A stretch of 64,000 bases of DNA from Cyathus striatus (taxonomy: Eukaryota > Basidiomycota > Agaricomycetes > Agaricales > Nidulariaceae), in contig JAOVFP010000002.1 in assembly GCA_025738555.1 (NCBI GenBank), positions 6,448,001 through 6,512,000 of the forward strand, in the 5' to 3' direction. How positions within the stretch are numbered: the first letter of the stretch is position 1; each line of letters opens with the position of its first letter. The position numbers were made by a program, and so were the translations under genes. This document shows positions 25,001-35,999 of the stretch, in pieces. The notes beneath the pieces are model-generated. The model was not told where the DNA came from. It worked only from the letters and a program-made list of their open reading frames with translations, and searched no databases.

Positions 25001-25650
25001 ATGGAAGAGAGATCCAGAGCTTCCTCAGGATTGAGGGCAGCAGCAGAAGTGACAGCACCAAGCTGGATATGGAAAGTCTGTGCTCCCTCTAAACAGCATG
25101 CACGCGAGAAGGCAGCACCATTTATTAGCGAAATGCTAGGAGGAGGTGGCAGAGACTCATCAGGAGTGACCAGAGATGGATCCTCGGAAGTGGAACCTGG
25201 TTCCGAGGTATCAGATTTGAGTGAAAGTTGCTCGGAAGTGTCTGGAGTCCGGAATGTTAATGAGCCCGATACCCAGTCAATCAATGGATTGAAGCGGGTG
25301 AGCCAATTATATCCTAGGACTGCAGAACACATGGAATCAAGAGGTGTCACACAGAGTTCAACTGTGATACATTCACTGGTAGGGAATAGTACAGGCAGTG
25401 TAACGAACTTGGTTATTACATGGTTGCTGGTGCCATCAAAGAGTCTGAGAGCGATGGGTGGAGTAGGTGAGGTAGGTATAGCATGTGTCCGAATGAAAGA
25501 TGAATCCATAAAACAATGGGTAGAACCTGAATCGACTAGAGCACTATATGAAACTGTACAGGGTGTAGGGAGAGCATGGATGGTACTACAAAGTGGAATG
25601 TGAAGTGCATTGGGGTCTGAAAGAGTGGAAGTGTTGAGTCTTACCTGCAT
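22099..25650 (-). pseudogene. Gypsy pol remnant: protease, RT, RNase H, integrase, chromodomain
   Basis: Read on the minus strand from 25,650. First comes a retropepsin with LVDSGSTHCFMDSSF, then a reverse transcriptase with LCVDFHGLN, MPFGLSNAPAGFQ and the catalytic VIVYLDDILIYSDN (about 24,430). RNase H follows with ETNALDYVLAAIL and KELLAIFEAF. The integrase has an HHCC zinc-binding region (HDHPLSGHLGQNKT...CKSCNTC), SMDFIDQLP and TSDHGSEFVSHFF. A C-terminal chromodomain carries YEVSEILDSK and YYVCWLGYEGTDEEFSW (about 22,330-22,180). At least three frame changes or stops break it (near 24,400, 23,900 and 23,500, and again near 22,500). In the integrase the residues between MDRFSK and HGVLEH are missing compared with the family, a short internal deletion. 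Chromodomains of such elements are thought to steer insertion to heterochromatin. Non-functional. Confidence 0.9.
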
Positions 25651-25712
25651 CGGCTGCGCACAAGAGGGAACAACACGGTCCTCAGCTTGTGTGGTGTCCA
25701 GAGGACCGCTCC

Positions 25713-27225
25713 CTATTTTTTCGAACCTGAAGCTGGGTTGGAAAGAGGTGCGGACCTGTGGGTCAAGGGACCCACAGAAGCCAATGTAGGAACCAAAGTG
25801 GCTAATCCAGATGCCTGGGCTCTAGCTGTGGAAGAGGCAGAGCAGGGACATTCTTTGGCATGATGCCCCAGATTACCACAGAACAAGCATAGATTGTTGT
25901 CCATGCGACACTGACGTTCTTGTGGCAAGAGTTTGCCATCTCAACCAACCTTGTCATTCAATTCTGGCCTCCGTTGCTGAGGAGGCTGCAAGGAACAAGG
26001 CGGGTGACTACCAGCACGATGGGAATAGCTCAGATGGGGTGCATATTGGCCCAAAACAAGGTGGGAAGGCGTCAGGGTGACTGGGGTGGTTTATGGGAGC
26101 TCTAGCAGAGCTCTCTGGAACCTGTGAACCCTGAGGCTGGTGGGATTCCCGTGTATGCTCAGACTGGCATTCCCAGTACTGACTATCAATCCCTTGAGCT
26201 AGCTTAATCATCCTGTGCTTTGTGGTAGGTTTCCCAATATGAGAGATCTCATCCTTAATGCGACCCGGAAACCTGGAATAGAGTTGGTGGCATAAGGATT
26301 TATCATCCCAGTCAGTCGGTGCGCTGTGCAAGCCTGTTGAACTGTACAAGATATTTGGACAGTTTCTGTGAATCCTTCATAACGAGAACATCCAGATCAT
26401 TCTTAGCATCCCCTTCTGGGTTCGCTAACCTGAAGTTGTCCTCTAGCATGATGACGAAAACCTCCCAAGAGTGAAGAAACTCATCATCAGCATAGGGGTG
26501 TGAGAGGGTTGGTATAACAAGCTGAAGTGCAGTATCCCAAAGATATGCGAGAGTGAAGTTGACCTGGGAATGTCCATCCGAGTATTGGGAAGGATTATTC
26601 CAGAAGTAAATCTGACACTGAGTGATGAACTGCTCCAACTTCTCAGTACTGGAACCATCAAAAGTATCTGGCTTTTGAACATTACATTCCCGACGTGATC
26701 CCAATGTACCCCAGGCAGTTTCCACAACTCTCAAGAGAGCTTCGGCAAGCCGGTCTTCCCGGGAGTGGCACACAAGAGGTGTGTGCCTGGGATTGTTGAC
26801 ATCATCCTCATCACCATCATCCCCTGAGTCTGAGGATGGTGGAGATGGAGGGTTGGGCTGAGAAGGAGGTGGAGGTGGTGGCCCAATGGTACCACCATTG
26901 GAGCCATGACCCTCAGGAGTGTCCCAGTCTGCTGCAACTGTACCGTATGGCGGTGGAGTGCCATCTGGAGGAGCCTGAGCAGATCCGAGGTTCCTGGCTG
27001 CAGGAACAGAAAGTAGCTGAGCAGAAGTCAAGGGTGGACTCAGGAAAGTAGCACTAGGAGGTGGTGCTGGGCTGGGTGTAACCCGAGATGGTGTAGAAGG
27101 TAGAGAACCTGAAGTACTCTGTGGAGGCTGTGCCTTGTAGCTGCATGGGTGGCATGAGCACCTACAGCATTGGTATGACTAGTAGTATGCACTGTGCAAG
27201 TAACTGAAGTTCCAGTTGGAGCCAT
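25713..27225 (-). pseudogene. Gypsy gag remnant with CCHC zinc knuckle
   Basis: The probable start is the ATG at 27,225 (MAPTGTSVTCTV), just downstream of the 5' LTR. The frame shifts near 27,130 and continues from about 27,031 with a proline-rich N-terminal part (GPPPPPPSQPNPP). The capsid segment follows with KPDTFDGS, LEQFITQCQIYF and SWEVFVIMLEDNF, then a second shift near 26,340 (PTDWDDKSLCHQLYSRFPGRI). A zinc knuckle CLFCGNLGHHAKECP (about 25,890-25,850) ends the region. Gag packages the element RNA; with at least two frameshifts this copy does not make an intact protein. Confidence 0.85.
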
Positions 27226-27261
27226 GATAGAGAGATATCCAAGGTATTAGTATTCGTATAC

Positions 27262-28027
27262 TGTTACATACCGATTCCATTCCTACTGGGAAATGAATGC
27301 AAAGACACCCAGAGGGTGTGGGAGAACTATAACAGAAACCCAAAGTGAGTACGGGTATGGGAATAAGAGTGGAAGTGTGGAAGTGAACCGTGGCTTCAGC
27401 ATATGTGCTGCGCCGCTTGGATATCCCCAGGGAATGGTTCTTATTTTGAGGAAGACAATATTCAACAGAGGAAGACGTTCCAGAGTATAAGAGAGGGCTT
27501 TGCCACTACACTAGGCAGTGGGAGAGAAACCCAAAGGAAAACCCGGAGTGGGTTTTGGAACTTAGAAGTAGGAAGAAGTGTATGAGGTTTATATGAATAC
27601 TCAAGACTACCTAGTACATTTGGAAGGCTATTTATATGTACTAGTAAGACATAGGTACAAATCTGGAGACTGAATGCTAAGTGTAAGTAAACAAAATAAA
27701 GACTGGGCAAAGAGGAGTAGCGGCGCAAATGATGTGCTCAGAATGAAGAATAAGAAACTAAACTACATTGCCCATTAATGAAATGTACAAGTGAGAATGG
27801 AAGAGAGGAGTAATGTTATAATGACGTGGTGAGGCCATCATAAGAGAACCTAAGTATCCAGGATACCTGATAGAAAACCCAATGGGTTCCGGGTATGTTC
27901 CCGGGTGGGAATGTCGGGAAGTGTAAACCCATAGCGGGTACATTCTGGGAATGGACCAGGTATGTTGGAAGGTCATGTGGGAACCTTCGGTAACGTCGGC
28001 ATGATATATCCAGACACAGATATAACA
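27262..28027 (-). repeat. 5' LTR of the Gypsy element
   Basis: 766 bp, TGTTACATACC to GATATAACA, upstream LTR of the minus-strand element and therefore the expected site of its promoter. Confidence 0.92.
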
Positions 28028-28164
28028 CATGTATGGTATTGGGTATATTTGATTAGTAGTGTTATGTATCATGTGATTGTGAGAAGTATTTGGTCATGTG
28101 ACATGACTGTGCAATTCCTTTTATTGTGGTATACAGTGCATTATATATAATTAATAATCAGGCC

Positions 28165-28540
28165 TGACAACAGTTCCAGTCTGCACTTTATGTTTCCTTC
28201 ACTTCATTGCAGTTGTTACTTCACTATTTCACTTCAGCTTCACACTTGTTGCAGTATTTACTTTATCATAGCACTTCCACTTCATGTACTTCCAGTCTTC
28301 ACTTCATATTTTTTTCACTTCATTGCAGTTGTTACTTCACTGTTTGACTTCAGCTTCACACTTGATGCAGTTATTACTTCACCATAGTATTTCTACTTCA
28401 CACAGTTCCAGTCTGCACTTCATACTTTTCTTACTTTATTACTGCTGTTACTTCACTGTTTCACTTTAGCTTCACACTTGTTGCAGTTATTACTTCATCA
28501 TAGTATTTTCACTTCATACTTTTCTTACTTCATTGTTTGA
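28165..28540. repeat. Minisatellite related to 18,985-19,480
   Basis: Blocks starting TTCACTTCATTGCAGTTGTT recur at about 28,196 and 28,313 with a period near 117 bp, in the same orientation as the array at 19 kb. Confidence 0.7.
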
Positions 28541-29685
28541 TGACAATCATTAATTACTACTAATTGTCATATTTCTCACATATGTCACATATTTCACACA
28601 TGTAACATGTGTCACTATGTTACTATGTCACATTTGTCACAAAATTCATGCCTGTCACACCGGTCACGATGTCACAAGTCATATGTGACACATGTACAAC
28701 TGTTGGTATCTGTTATTCTCTTCTCATATTTCACACATGTTACACTTGATTTGCATCTAATATCTGTTATATATTCATATTCTTCACACCTGTTATGTTT
28801 TTTACATATATCCCAGCATATTGCACTTTTCACATTTTGTTAACATATTACTCAGGTTACATATATATAACATATGTTACACATCTCTCATTTTGATACT
28901 GTACCATTTAAATCAGTTTGGAATGGGCAAAATTTTGACATGATATGAGGCCTTCATAATATGTCACTCAAATTATTGAAATGGTATAAGATTTATCATA
29001 AGTTGCAAATTCATACTATCATACTAGTCACACATCTCATAGATGTAACACTTTCTATTTCAAAAATTGATGGTAAATGTGACAAAATGATTATACAGCA
29101 GGTATTTGCAGTTCTGTAACAATTGAAATTGAACAGTGTGGGGACTGTCAAGAGAAATACAAGAAATCATATAGTTCATTGATTAATAGAGAAAAAAGTA
29201 TATTCTAGCTATAAGTCTGAACTTTATAAGGAATAAAAAGTCATATGTACAGATGACATTAAAGCATTGTACTATTCTGTTGTCATGTAGAATGTATGAC
29301 CATTGATGCTTATATTCTAATCGAAATACCAGCACTTACTTGTGCACAAGCAATATCTACTGCTTATAAAGTTGAGTGGACTGCTACAGTCCAGGCTCAC
29401 TTTAAAAAAGTGTTGTCTCTGTAACCTAGAGAGGATGATAGTACCAACTTTAACAATGCAATATATTCACCATCAATTATCACATATCACTCATTCCAAT
29501 TATTACATATATTATTGTCTGACCTAATGTTATGTTGTAATTTAGCATCCCAATATAAGCATATAAAGTGTACTAGCTGAGAATAACAACAGGAATAAGG
29601 TGTTGAAAAGTTATAATAGAAGTAATAATGACATGCAACCAGAATGAAGACTATAGTAGTGGGGCACTTTACAGTCCCCCACATG
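28541..29685. other. CpG-poor stretch with TCACAYATG-rich segment
   Basis: 28,575-28,890 is rich in TCACACATGT/ACATGTGTCAC phrases, resembling the motif arrays of the foldback elements. The remainder to 29,685 is AT-rich with no supported gene. Confidence 0.4.
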
Positions 29686-29689
29686 TTTA

Positions 29690-29940
29690 CATGGAGTCCA
29701 TGTGGACTCCATGTAATTTTCCAGGAGCCTACATGGAGTTCATATAGACATTGGGAGACTCTATGTGAAGTGAACATGGAGCTTACATGGAGTACAGAAG
29801 GATTGATACAGAGATAAGTCTGTGTACAAACTCTACATGGACTCCAGGTAAATTTTCCACATAAAGCCCATGTATACTCCATGTAAAGTCCACATAATCC
29901 TTGTGTACTCCATGTAATCCCTGTTCACTCCTTGTACACC
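29690..29940. repeat. Palindromic motif array (TACATGGAGTCCATGTGGACTCCATGTA)
   Basis: About 250 bp of repeated ACATGGAGT and ACTCCATGT in both orientations, so the segment could fold back on itself. It looks like the core of a small foldback element; ends were not defined. Confidence 0.55.
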
Positions 29941-30000
29941 ACTAAAGTAAACCATTCTTTACTTTATTATAGTAAAAATAATACAATTAATATAAAATGT

Positions 30001-30085
30001 CCCCAATGGGAATTGAACTACTGACATAGCACATTAACTTACCAAAGCATGGTGCAACTTACCATTACACCAACTCAGCTTGTAG
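30001..30085 (-). other. tRNA-like segment (A box and B box), possibly a tRNA-derived SINE head
   Basis: The minus strand contains TGGTGTAATGG, matching an internal A box, and AGTTCAATTCC, close to a B box, about 48 bases apart as in tRNA genes. The T arm looks mutated by C/T and G/A changes, the acceptor stem does not pair, and the anticodon region is unclear. I therefore do not call a functional tRNA. Confidence 0.35.
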
Positions 30086-30186
30086 TTTGTACAGCACAAA
30101 CTCCACAAGACTAGTGGGCATGCTCAGTGGTACCCAGCTGTCAGCAATGAAATGTATGCACTGTCAACATTGACAATGAACATATT

Positions 30187-30240
30187 ACTCTCCCTCTTCC
30201 CTCTTCCCTCTTCCCTCTTCCCTCTTCCCTCTTCCCTCCT
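30187..30240. repeat. Microsatellite (CTTCCCT)n
   Basis: About seven perfect copies of the 7-mer CTTCCCT. Confidence 0.95.
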
Positions 30241-30840
30241 TCAGCTCTCCCCTCCTCACCACTCTCAAGCTTCACACTCACAATGACGAATGATGAATGA
30301 CATTTCATTCTCTCACTCCATCCATTCCCTTCCCTCCCCTTGTGATAAAGATGAGCACCATGCCATGCCATCCCTCTCCCTGCTGCTTCCACTCCATCAT
30401 TAGTACCACATAAGGCATCGCCCCCAAGATGCTCTCAAAGTGTACATTGAAGCCAGGTACACTAATTCCTCCCCTATCTCGAGTCTCCTACTAACTCATG
30501 TCCCACAGCATTGTCTACAAATCATAGATGTGTCAAACATCTCTAGTCTTGATTGTAAAATGTCATTAAACTTACATACACACTCTACATGTTTCATTCT
30601 AGTTGCTTATTACTGATACACTTCCATAATGAACTAATTGCCACATCCCATGTCATAACCCTCAACTTAACAGGAATAGGTTTGTTTCCTTTGCCTTAAT
30701 AATGTACTCTGCACTTTTGGATACTTCTGGTCAGAAACAATTTGAACAATGGTATAGATATACAGGTAACCAGACACATGTGATGAGCTTCTCTCACTAG
30801 TGTTAAGTGTTCAGTACATTATAATTCTCCTCCTACTGTC
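30241..30840. other. Unrecognised CpG-poor DNA
   Basis: Pyrimidine-rich then AT-rich sequence with no coding or structural signal I can support. Confidence 0.35.
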
Positions 30841-30954
30841 CCTTCAGGCTCCACAAGTGTGAGCAAATGTTGAAAGCAAAATTAAGTACACATACTTATA
30901 GTTGTTATATCTTGTGTCAAATAAATAAAAAATCAAAAGAGTAACACCCATCAA

Positions 30955-31215
30955 ATACATGATAGATGTGCAAAGTGTGACAAATGTGATGTGCATGAAA
31001 AGCATGAAAAGCGTGACAAATGTGTGACAAATGCGATGCATGTGAATATATATGACAAATGTGACACATATGAATATATGTGACAGATGTGATGCATGCA
31101 AATATGTGTGACAGATGTGACACATGCAAATTTAGGTGACAAACATGAAGCGCAGGAAGAATGTGACCAATGTGACATTTGCTAATATATGTGAGACCTA
31201 TGATCACCTATAATC
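30955..31215. repeat. Degenerate repeat of GTGACAAATGTGATGCATG
   Basis: A run of about 10 imperfect copies of a short GTGACARATGTGAYRCATG motif with an irregular period near 20-35 bp. The minus-strand histidine/cysteine-rich open frames over it are products of the repeat. 31,200-31,380 continues with CCTATGATCACCTATGATCACC. Confidence 0.6.
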
Positions 31216-31415
31216 ACCTGTGAAATCATTATTAGTAATAATATGTGAATACACACTTAAAATGACCTATGATCAATCACCTATGATCACCTTGGAAACT
31301 ATTTGTAGTAATAGTATGTGAATATGCACTTGAAATAACCTATGATCACCTATGATCACCACTACATTCATTAGTAACCCATAGATTCATTAGTAAACAT
31401 ATAATAGTAGGCACT

Positions 31416-31470
31416 CATAAAAAGCCCAGAATTTTTGAGTGCTGCACTCAAAAATCCTGGGCTTTTTATG
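31416..31470. repeat. Near-perfect 55-bp palindrome (27-bp arms, 1-bp spacer)
   Basis: Arm 1 is CATAAAAAGCCCAGAATTTT plus TGAGTGC (31,416-31,442). Arm 2 (31,444-31,470) is its reverse complement with a single mismatch (CCCAGA versus CCCAGG). The arms have the appearance of a pair of transposon terminal repeats abutted with their interior lost. It would extrude a strong hairpin. Confidence 0.85.
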
Positions 31471-31494
31471 ATCAAATTGGCTAACACCCTTCAC

Positions 31495-32235
31495 TATCTT
31501 GCTGTATGAAGCTTGCTCGCTGGCTCAGGCATAGAGTGTACAGGCCAGGTTGTCACATAGGCTGATAACATTTGGCCAACCATTCCATTTGGACCTTTTT
31601 TGTAACATATAGGCCAACTAGCAAGCTTCTATGACACTTGTATCAAAGCTGGTTTGTCCTTATTCATTGATTGAACACAAATATATTGACTGATGCACTT
31701 CATTCTCAGCATGTTTGGCTATAACAGCATTTACTTGCTCTACCTTTAGGTACTTCACAAGTTGAAGGGCTCAATGATCAATGGCTAACTAATTACACAC
31801 ATTTTTTAAGGTTGGAAGTAATGTTTCAGAAAACTATGTCAATTTCAGGCAGAGGAAAGGTTTTTAATTTAAGTATGTTTAAGTCAGACCAATTGAAATA
31901 GTCTGAGAAGAGCCCATGGGGGACAGAGAAGAATGTGTGTCTGATTTTATTTGTCTTGACTATCTCGCTTTACTAGGTTTGGAACACAATGCTTGCTTGC
32001 TGGCTACAAGCCTAACATATGAGCATGGTTGTTATGTAGAATGAACATATATAAGCCAACAAGCTAGCTTCAACAGTGCTTGTATGAAAGCTGGTTTGTC
32101 CTGTATTCTATGAACACAAATATATTAAACTGATGCACTTCATCCTCAGCACATTTGGCTATATGAATCTATGAGCAGAGACTATGCAACCTGATTTGGT
32201 CCTTCACAAGCTGAAGGGCACAATGATCAGTGGAG
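31495..32235 (+). repeat. Diverged tandem duplication, two copies offset by about 450 bp
   Basis: The phrases GAAGCTTGCTCGCTGGCT, AAAGCTGGTTTGTCC, GAACACAAATATATT, GATGCACTTCATYCTCAGCA and CACAAGYTGAAGGGC occur in the same order twice, first at 31,505-31,780 and again at about 31,985-32,225. No coding function seen. Confidence 0.65.
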
Positions 32236-32239
32236 ATAT

Positions 32240-35200
32240 CTACATGAAGTATGCTACTTCCAAGGATGAGGATAATTTAAGTATTACCTTACCACAGATA
32301 CAAGAATCCAGCTCACTGTAACTTGTCAATAAGTATAGGTCTATTTTCTATTTAGAGATATCACAAGGATTTCCATCTCTCTAGTGCCCCTTCCTCCACA
32401 TTGGCCCCTGCCTATGACCTCTGTAGATGCACTGGTGGTAAAACACCATGACATTGTCACTGATCTGAAACATACTATTAGCTGAAACACAGGGAAGAGA
32501 CTAAAATCATACATTGTAAGTGTGTAACTGTTCATTGTATGTGCATGTAGGAATTGGCAGAATCCTCCTGGGCATCTGAAGCAGGGTTATGAAGATCAGG
32601 AAAATGAACTGAAATAAATACTGTGGATGGTGTGGATATGAAAGTAATTCTGCAAGAAACGACAAATAAGTATGCAAGAGTGCACCTTACTATAAGTAAT
32701 CAATCTACTTAAAAAACAAAAGTGAAAACTACCTCAGTAATATCTGGTTTGATACACTATAGGATGTGTGCTATGGGCTAACTTGTGAAGGGTTTGAAAG
32801 TTTATTTGGAATAAATGCCCACAACTTCCCCATCTATACTCCAAATTGACGACTTGAACACTCTCCCTTCCACTCCTCACCACTATCATACATGATGACA
32901 ATTACTACCCTGACTGACTAACAACTATAGACAAAGACAAAAAAGGGATGATGAACTGGCGGAATGGACAGGGACCATATATGAATGAATGAGTAACTGT
33001 GATCCTTTGGCCTTTCTTAATAATCACATTCAGGTGTACACTGTGCAAGTGCACAGCCCAGGTGAGAAATAATTGGGCACCACAACATGCATCTGCTCTA
33101 GCTAGAGGCCAAGGCTGGCTGTCCTGTGTCTGGCCCCTCTCACACCCTTCTTCTGGTGCCTCTTTGCAGGTAATGCGCCACCTATATGTCTCTATGGCAA
33201 TCCTCCACATGCTCTATGCCAGTGACATTAGGGCTTAACCACCCAATCTCACTCAAACCCCTTACACCACCCCATCCCTACTCCTTCCCCTAGCCCAGGT
33301 CCACCGCCAGGTGCACTACTCATAAATGGTGCTATGAGCTACTCACCTTCCAACCTAACCCTCCTACTTGCCAACCTTACCCCCCTTCATATCCTCATTG
33401 CCCATATCCAATTTTGTGCTATGGCATGACTCACTACCATTCCACGTTCTCACCCTCTCTTCTCCCATATCTGTGCTGCCATTTCCCTTTCAACAGCCAA
33501 TGGATTCTCCTCCCACTCTGGTCAATCTGTCACTGTCTTTTCATTCTTACATCCCTCATAGCATTCTGATAAAGTCCTTCACATGTTATACCAGACACCA
33601 GGTTTGCACATGAGGAAGGGTGTCAAGAGACATTGTCTCATGGAAATGTGTTTTCGAAGACATAGGGGTAGCAAGCAAATACCCAGTGGTAAGTTGTTTT
33701 CTTTGTTATACCCCCCCTTTCCCCCCTCACCATCTTCCCTTGTCCTTCAATGTTTCTCTTATTACCCCTGCTTTGATTCCTTCTCAGCTCATTCTATCTT
33801 TTGGTTTGACACCTCCCCTCCTCTATCTCGTACATATCCACCTTCTATCTTTGTGTTCTTGTCTCATTACCTACTACTCATCTTTCTCTTCTCCTCTTTC
33901 TTTACTGTCATTGTGCCAACCCCTTGCCAACAGCACACCACCCCAAATGCACCCACACACCCACATTGATAGCAAATGACAGCTGACAGTACCACATGCC
34001 CCTCAGCACATGATAGGACATGGGCAGTTGTACCCCCTCCTGGAACATCCTGTACTTTCTTGGCAAATTGATATGTGGTTCCAACTGCGAATGGAGCAGG
34101 TACCACCATGGTAAAGATAAGTGAAGTCAAGGTCAAATAATGTAATTATGTCTCATCTTATCTCCTTTCTTCACTCTCCTCTGTTTTCCGCAATGCACCC
34201 TTCTTCATTCTTCCACTAGTCTTGTTCTCCTTCCCTCCCCATTTGTTCACCTACTAATGCACTTCCTAGCTCTCCACCATGAACAACCCATCAATCTTAC
34301 ATCTATGCTAGCTGCACAAAATGTGCCTGTTTGCTACAATTCACGAAACACAACCAGCTGGAGGGGGAACTTCAAACCCAGGTCAGAATGGTTCTATGAA
34401 AGGAGGAGGGGAAAGGGTTTGTTTACGTTTTCTTGTGCAGGTGATGTTTTTGGACTGGGGACTTAGGGTTTGTGATTGCTGAATGACCTTCCTGCTCCTC
34501 CCTTCCCTCTCCTTCCTCTTCCTTTCTGCTGTTTCTTGCTCCTTCCCTCCTTTCTTGCTTTCCCTGGCTTCACTAGTCTATCCTACTTCTCTTATGTGCA
34601 ACTCCTCTACCTCGATTACTCATGAAGCTGAAGTGTCACCCATAGTTTAATGACCTCAAGTGCTCTATGGCTTGCATATGTCTTTGCAGCATAGGTACAC
34701 TCATAGTTTGCTTGCATCTTTTGCCTGGATGTTGTGAGTGAGTGGGTCATTAGGCTTGGTATCGAAGGCAGGGGGAGTCACAGGAGTGGGAAACTGGAAG
34801 TGCAAAGGTATGTTCAGTCTCCCTATGTTCTTGATTCAATCTTCTCTCCTCGGCATTCATGTTACATACCTCCTTTTCTCCTTCTCCCCTCTTGTTATTC
34901 TTCATCCATTTTGTCAATTTGTTCCATTCATTCATTCATTCTACCTGTTCTCCCTCATCATTTGGTCCTCTTACATACACCCTACCTCCTTCCTTCCTCG
35001 CTTTGTTTCTTGAGTTTTGTAAAGATGAAGCTAACGAATTTTCTAGGCTTGATCCATGTTTTTCACTGCTACTATCCAGATGTTGAGCATGTATTCTTCT
35101 GGTTCTCATTCACTATACTCTCAGTGCATAAAGTGCTTATGTATTCGAAGTGGTTTGTTTCAAATTCTGGACTATGATGTGTTGGCTGCACCTATGGTCA

Positions 35201-35990
35201 GACTCTTGATCTGCATACTGCTTCCCTTGTCCCTAACCTTCCTCCACATGAACTGTTTGGGTCTCTGAGCAGTCATTGAAGAAGACATGGTATCAGCAGA
35301 TTCCACAGATGCAAACATCTTTGGTCTTTTACCCAACAAATCTTTATAGGTTGGCTATGAAGGCAGACTGTTATCATGCCTGCATGCATAGATTGAGGAG
35401 TACAGAGAGGGACTGGTGGAATGCCAGTGGGAGGCTCTGTTTACATCCTCCTAGTGATATACCTTGTACTGCTTACTATCGCTCTTTTATTCATGATACT
35501 TAGTACTCTAACCCCTTAAGCCACTGGGAATTAAAACTTCTGTCACTGATGCTAGTCTTACCCTGAACACTGATATATTTCTGCAATCAACACTGCTGAT
35601 CTGATCATTGATACCAGCATTTTTACTAAGCAAACATTCTGAGGATATTCTGTAGATAATCTCCTGCAGAAAATGAAAAATGCTCTGCAGCTAATAATTT
35701 GTTAAGAATGTATAATATTTAATGTAAATACTGGCACTTTTATGTGGTTTGTTTTACAAAACATTGTGCTGTTTACTATTTCAGATATAAGTACTATATT
35801 TTTATTATTATTTGACTATTTAATAGTGTTTTTATGCCACTAAAAGTGTAAAACATATAGAACAATTTAGATGAGTAATTATTATCTAAGTACTTAAATT
35901 ATTGTTGAAATAATATGAGGCATGATATTTGACATAATTAAGCAATATTCAGAAATTATTTTGCAGCAGAATAAGTCACCACTGCCTGTT
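32240..35990. other. Long unrecognised stretch, partly pyrimidine-rich
   Basis: Several open frames of 60-150 codons exist (for example 33,583-33,969 and 34,734-35,177 on the plus strand), but they are Ser/Pro/Leu-rich translations of CT-rich DNA with no recognisable domain, and minus-strand frames overlap them. 33,000-33,200 has a more protein-like composition in both strands but matches nothing I know. CpG is rare. If the inversion described below is undone, the last bases (about 35,990 leftward) continue the pogo transposase frame from 48,976. Confidence 0.35.
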
Positions 35991-35999
35991 GTGACAAGC
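35991..35999 (+). repeat. 9-bp target-site duplication GTGACAAGC (copy A left flank)
   Basis: Its partner is not at the other end of copy A. It lies, inverted, at 48,977-48,985 beside copy B. Confidence 0.9.

Larger units (their letters stand above)
20492..28032 (-). mobile_element. Full-length Ty3/Gypsy retrotransposon (chromovirus type) with 5-bp target duplication
   Basis: Two 766-bp LTRs in direct orientation (20,497-21,262 and 27,262-28,027), both TGTTA...TAACA, enclose a minus-strand gag-pol. CATGT before the left LTR (20,492-20,496) is repeated after the right LTR (28,028-28,032), which proves a single insertion event. A purine tract AAAAGGGGGA (complement of about 21,263-21,275) lies just inside the 3' LTR where the polypurine primer is expected. 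The order gag, protease, reverse transcriptase, RNase H, integrase, chromodomain is that of Gypsy chromoviruses. The coding region has several frame breaks, so it cannot move by itself. By eye most differences between LTRs are C/T and G/A transitions, consistent with CpG methylation decay after insertion. I could not identify a tRNA complementary to the primer-binding position next to 27,261. Confidence 0.93.

Noticed and set aside
30001..30085. Functional tRNA gene
   Set aside because: A and B boxes are present, but the acceptor stem does not pair and the T stem and anticodon arm are irregular.
33583..35177. Several Pro/Ser/Leu-rich plus-strand frames up to 147 codons
   Set aside because: CT-rich low-complexity DNA gives long frames by composition. 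There are no domains, frames on both strands overlap, and CpG depletion matches non-coding neighbours.
35500..35530. CTCTAACCCCTTAAGCC as the missing 3' TIR of the pogo remnant
   Set aside because: It matches the 5' TIR CAGTTGAACCCTTCTT too poorly and is about 480 bp from the expected coding end.
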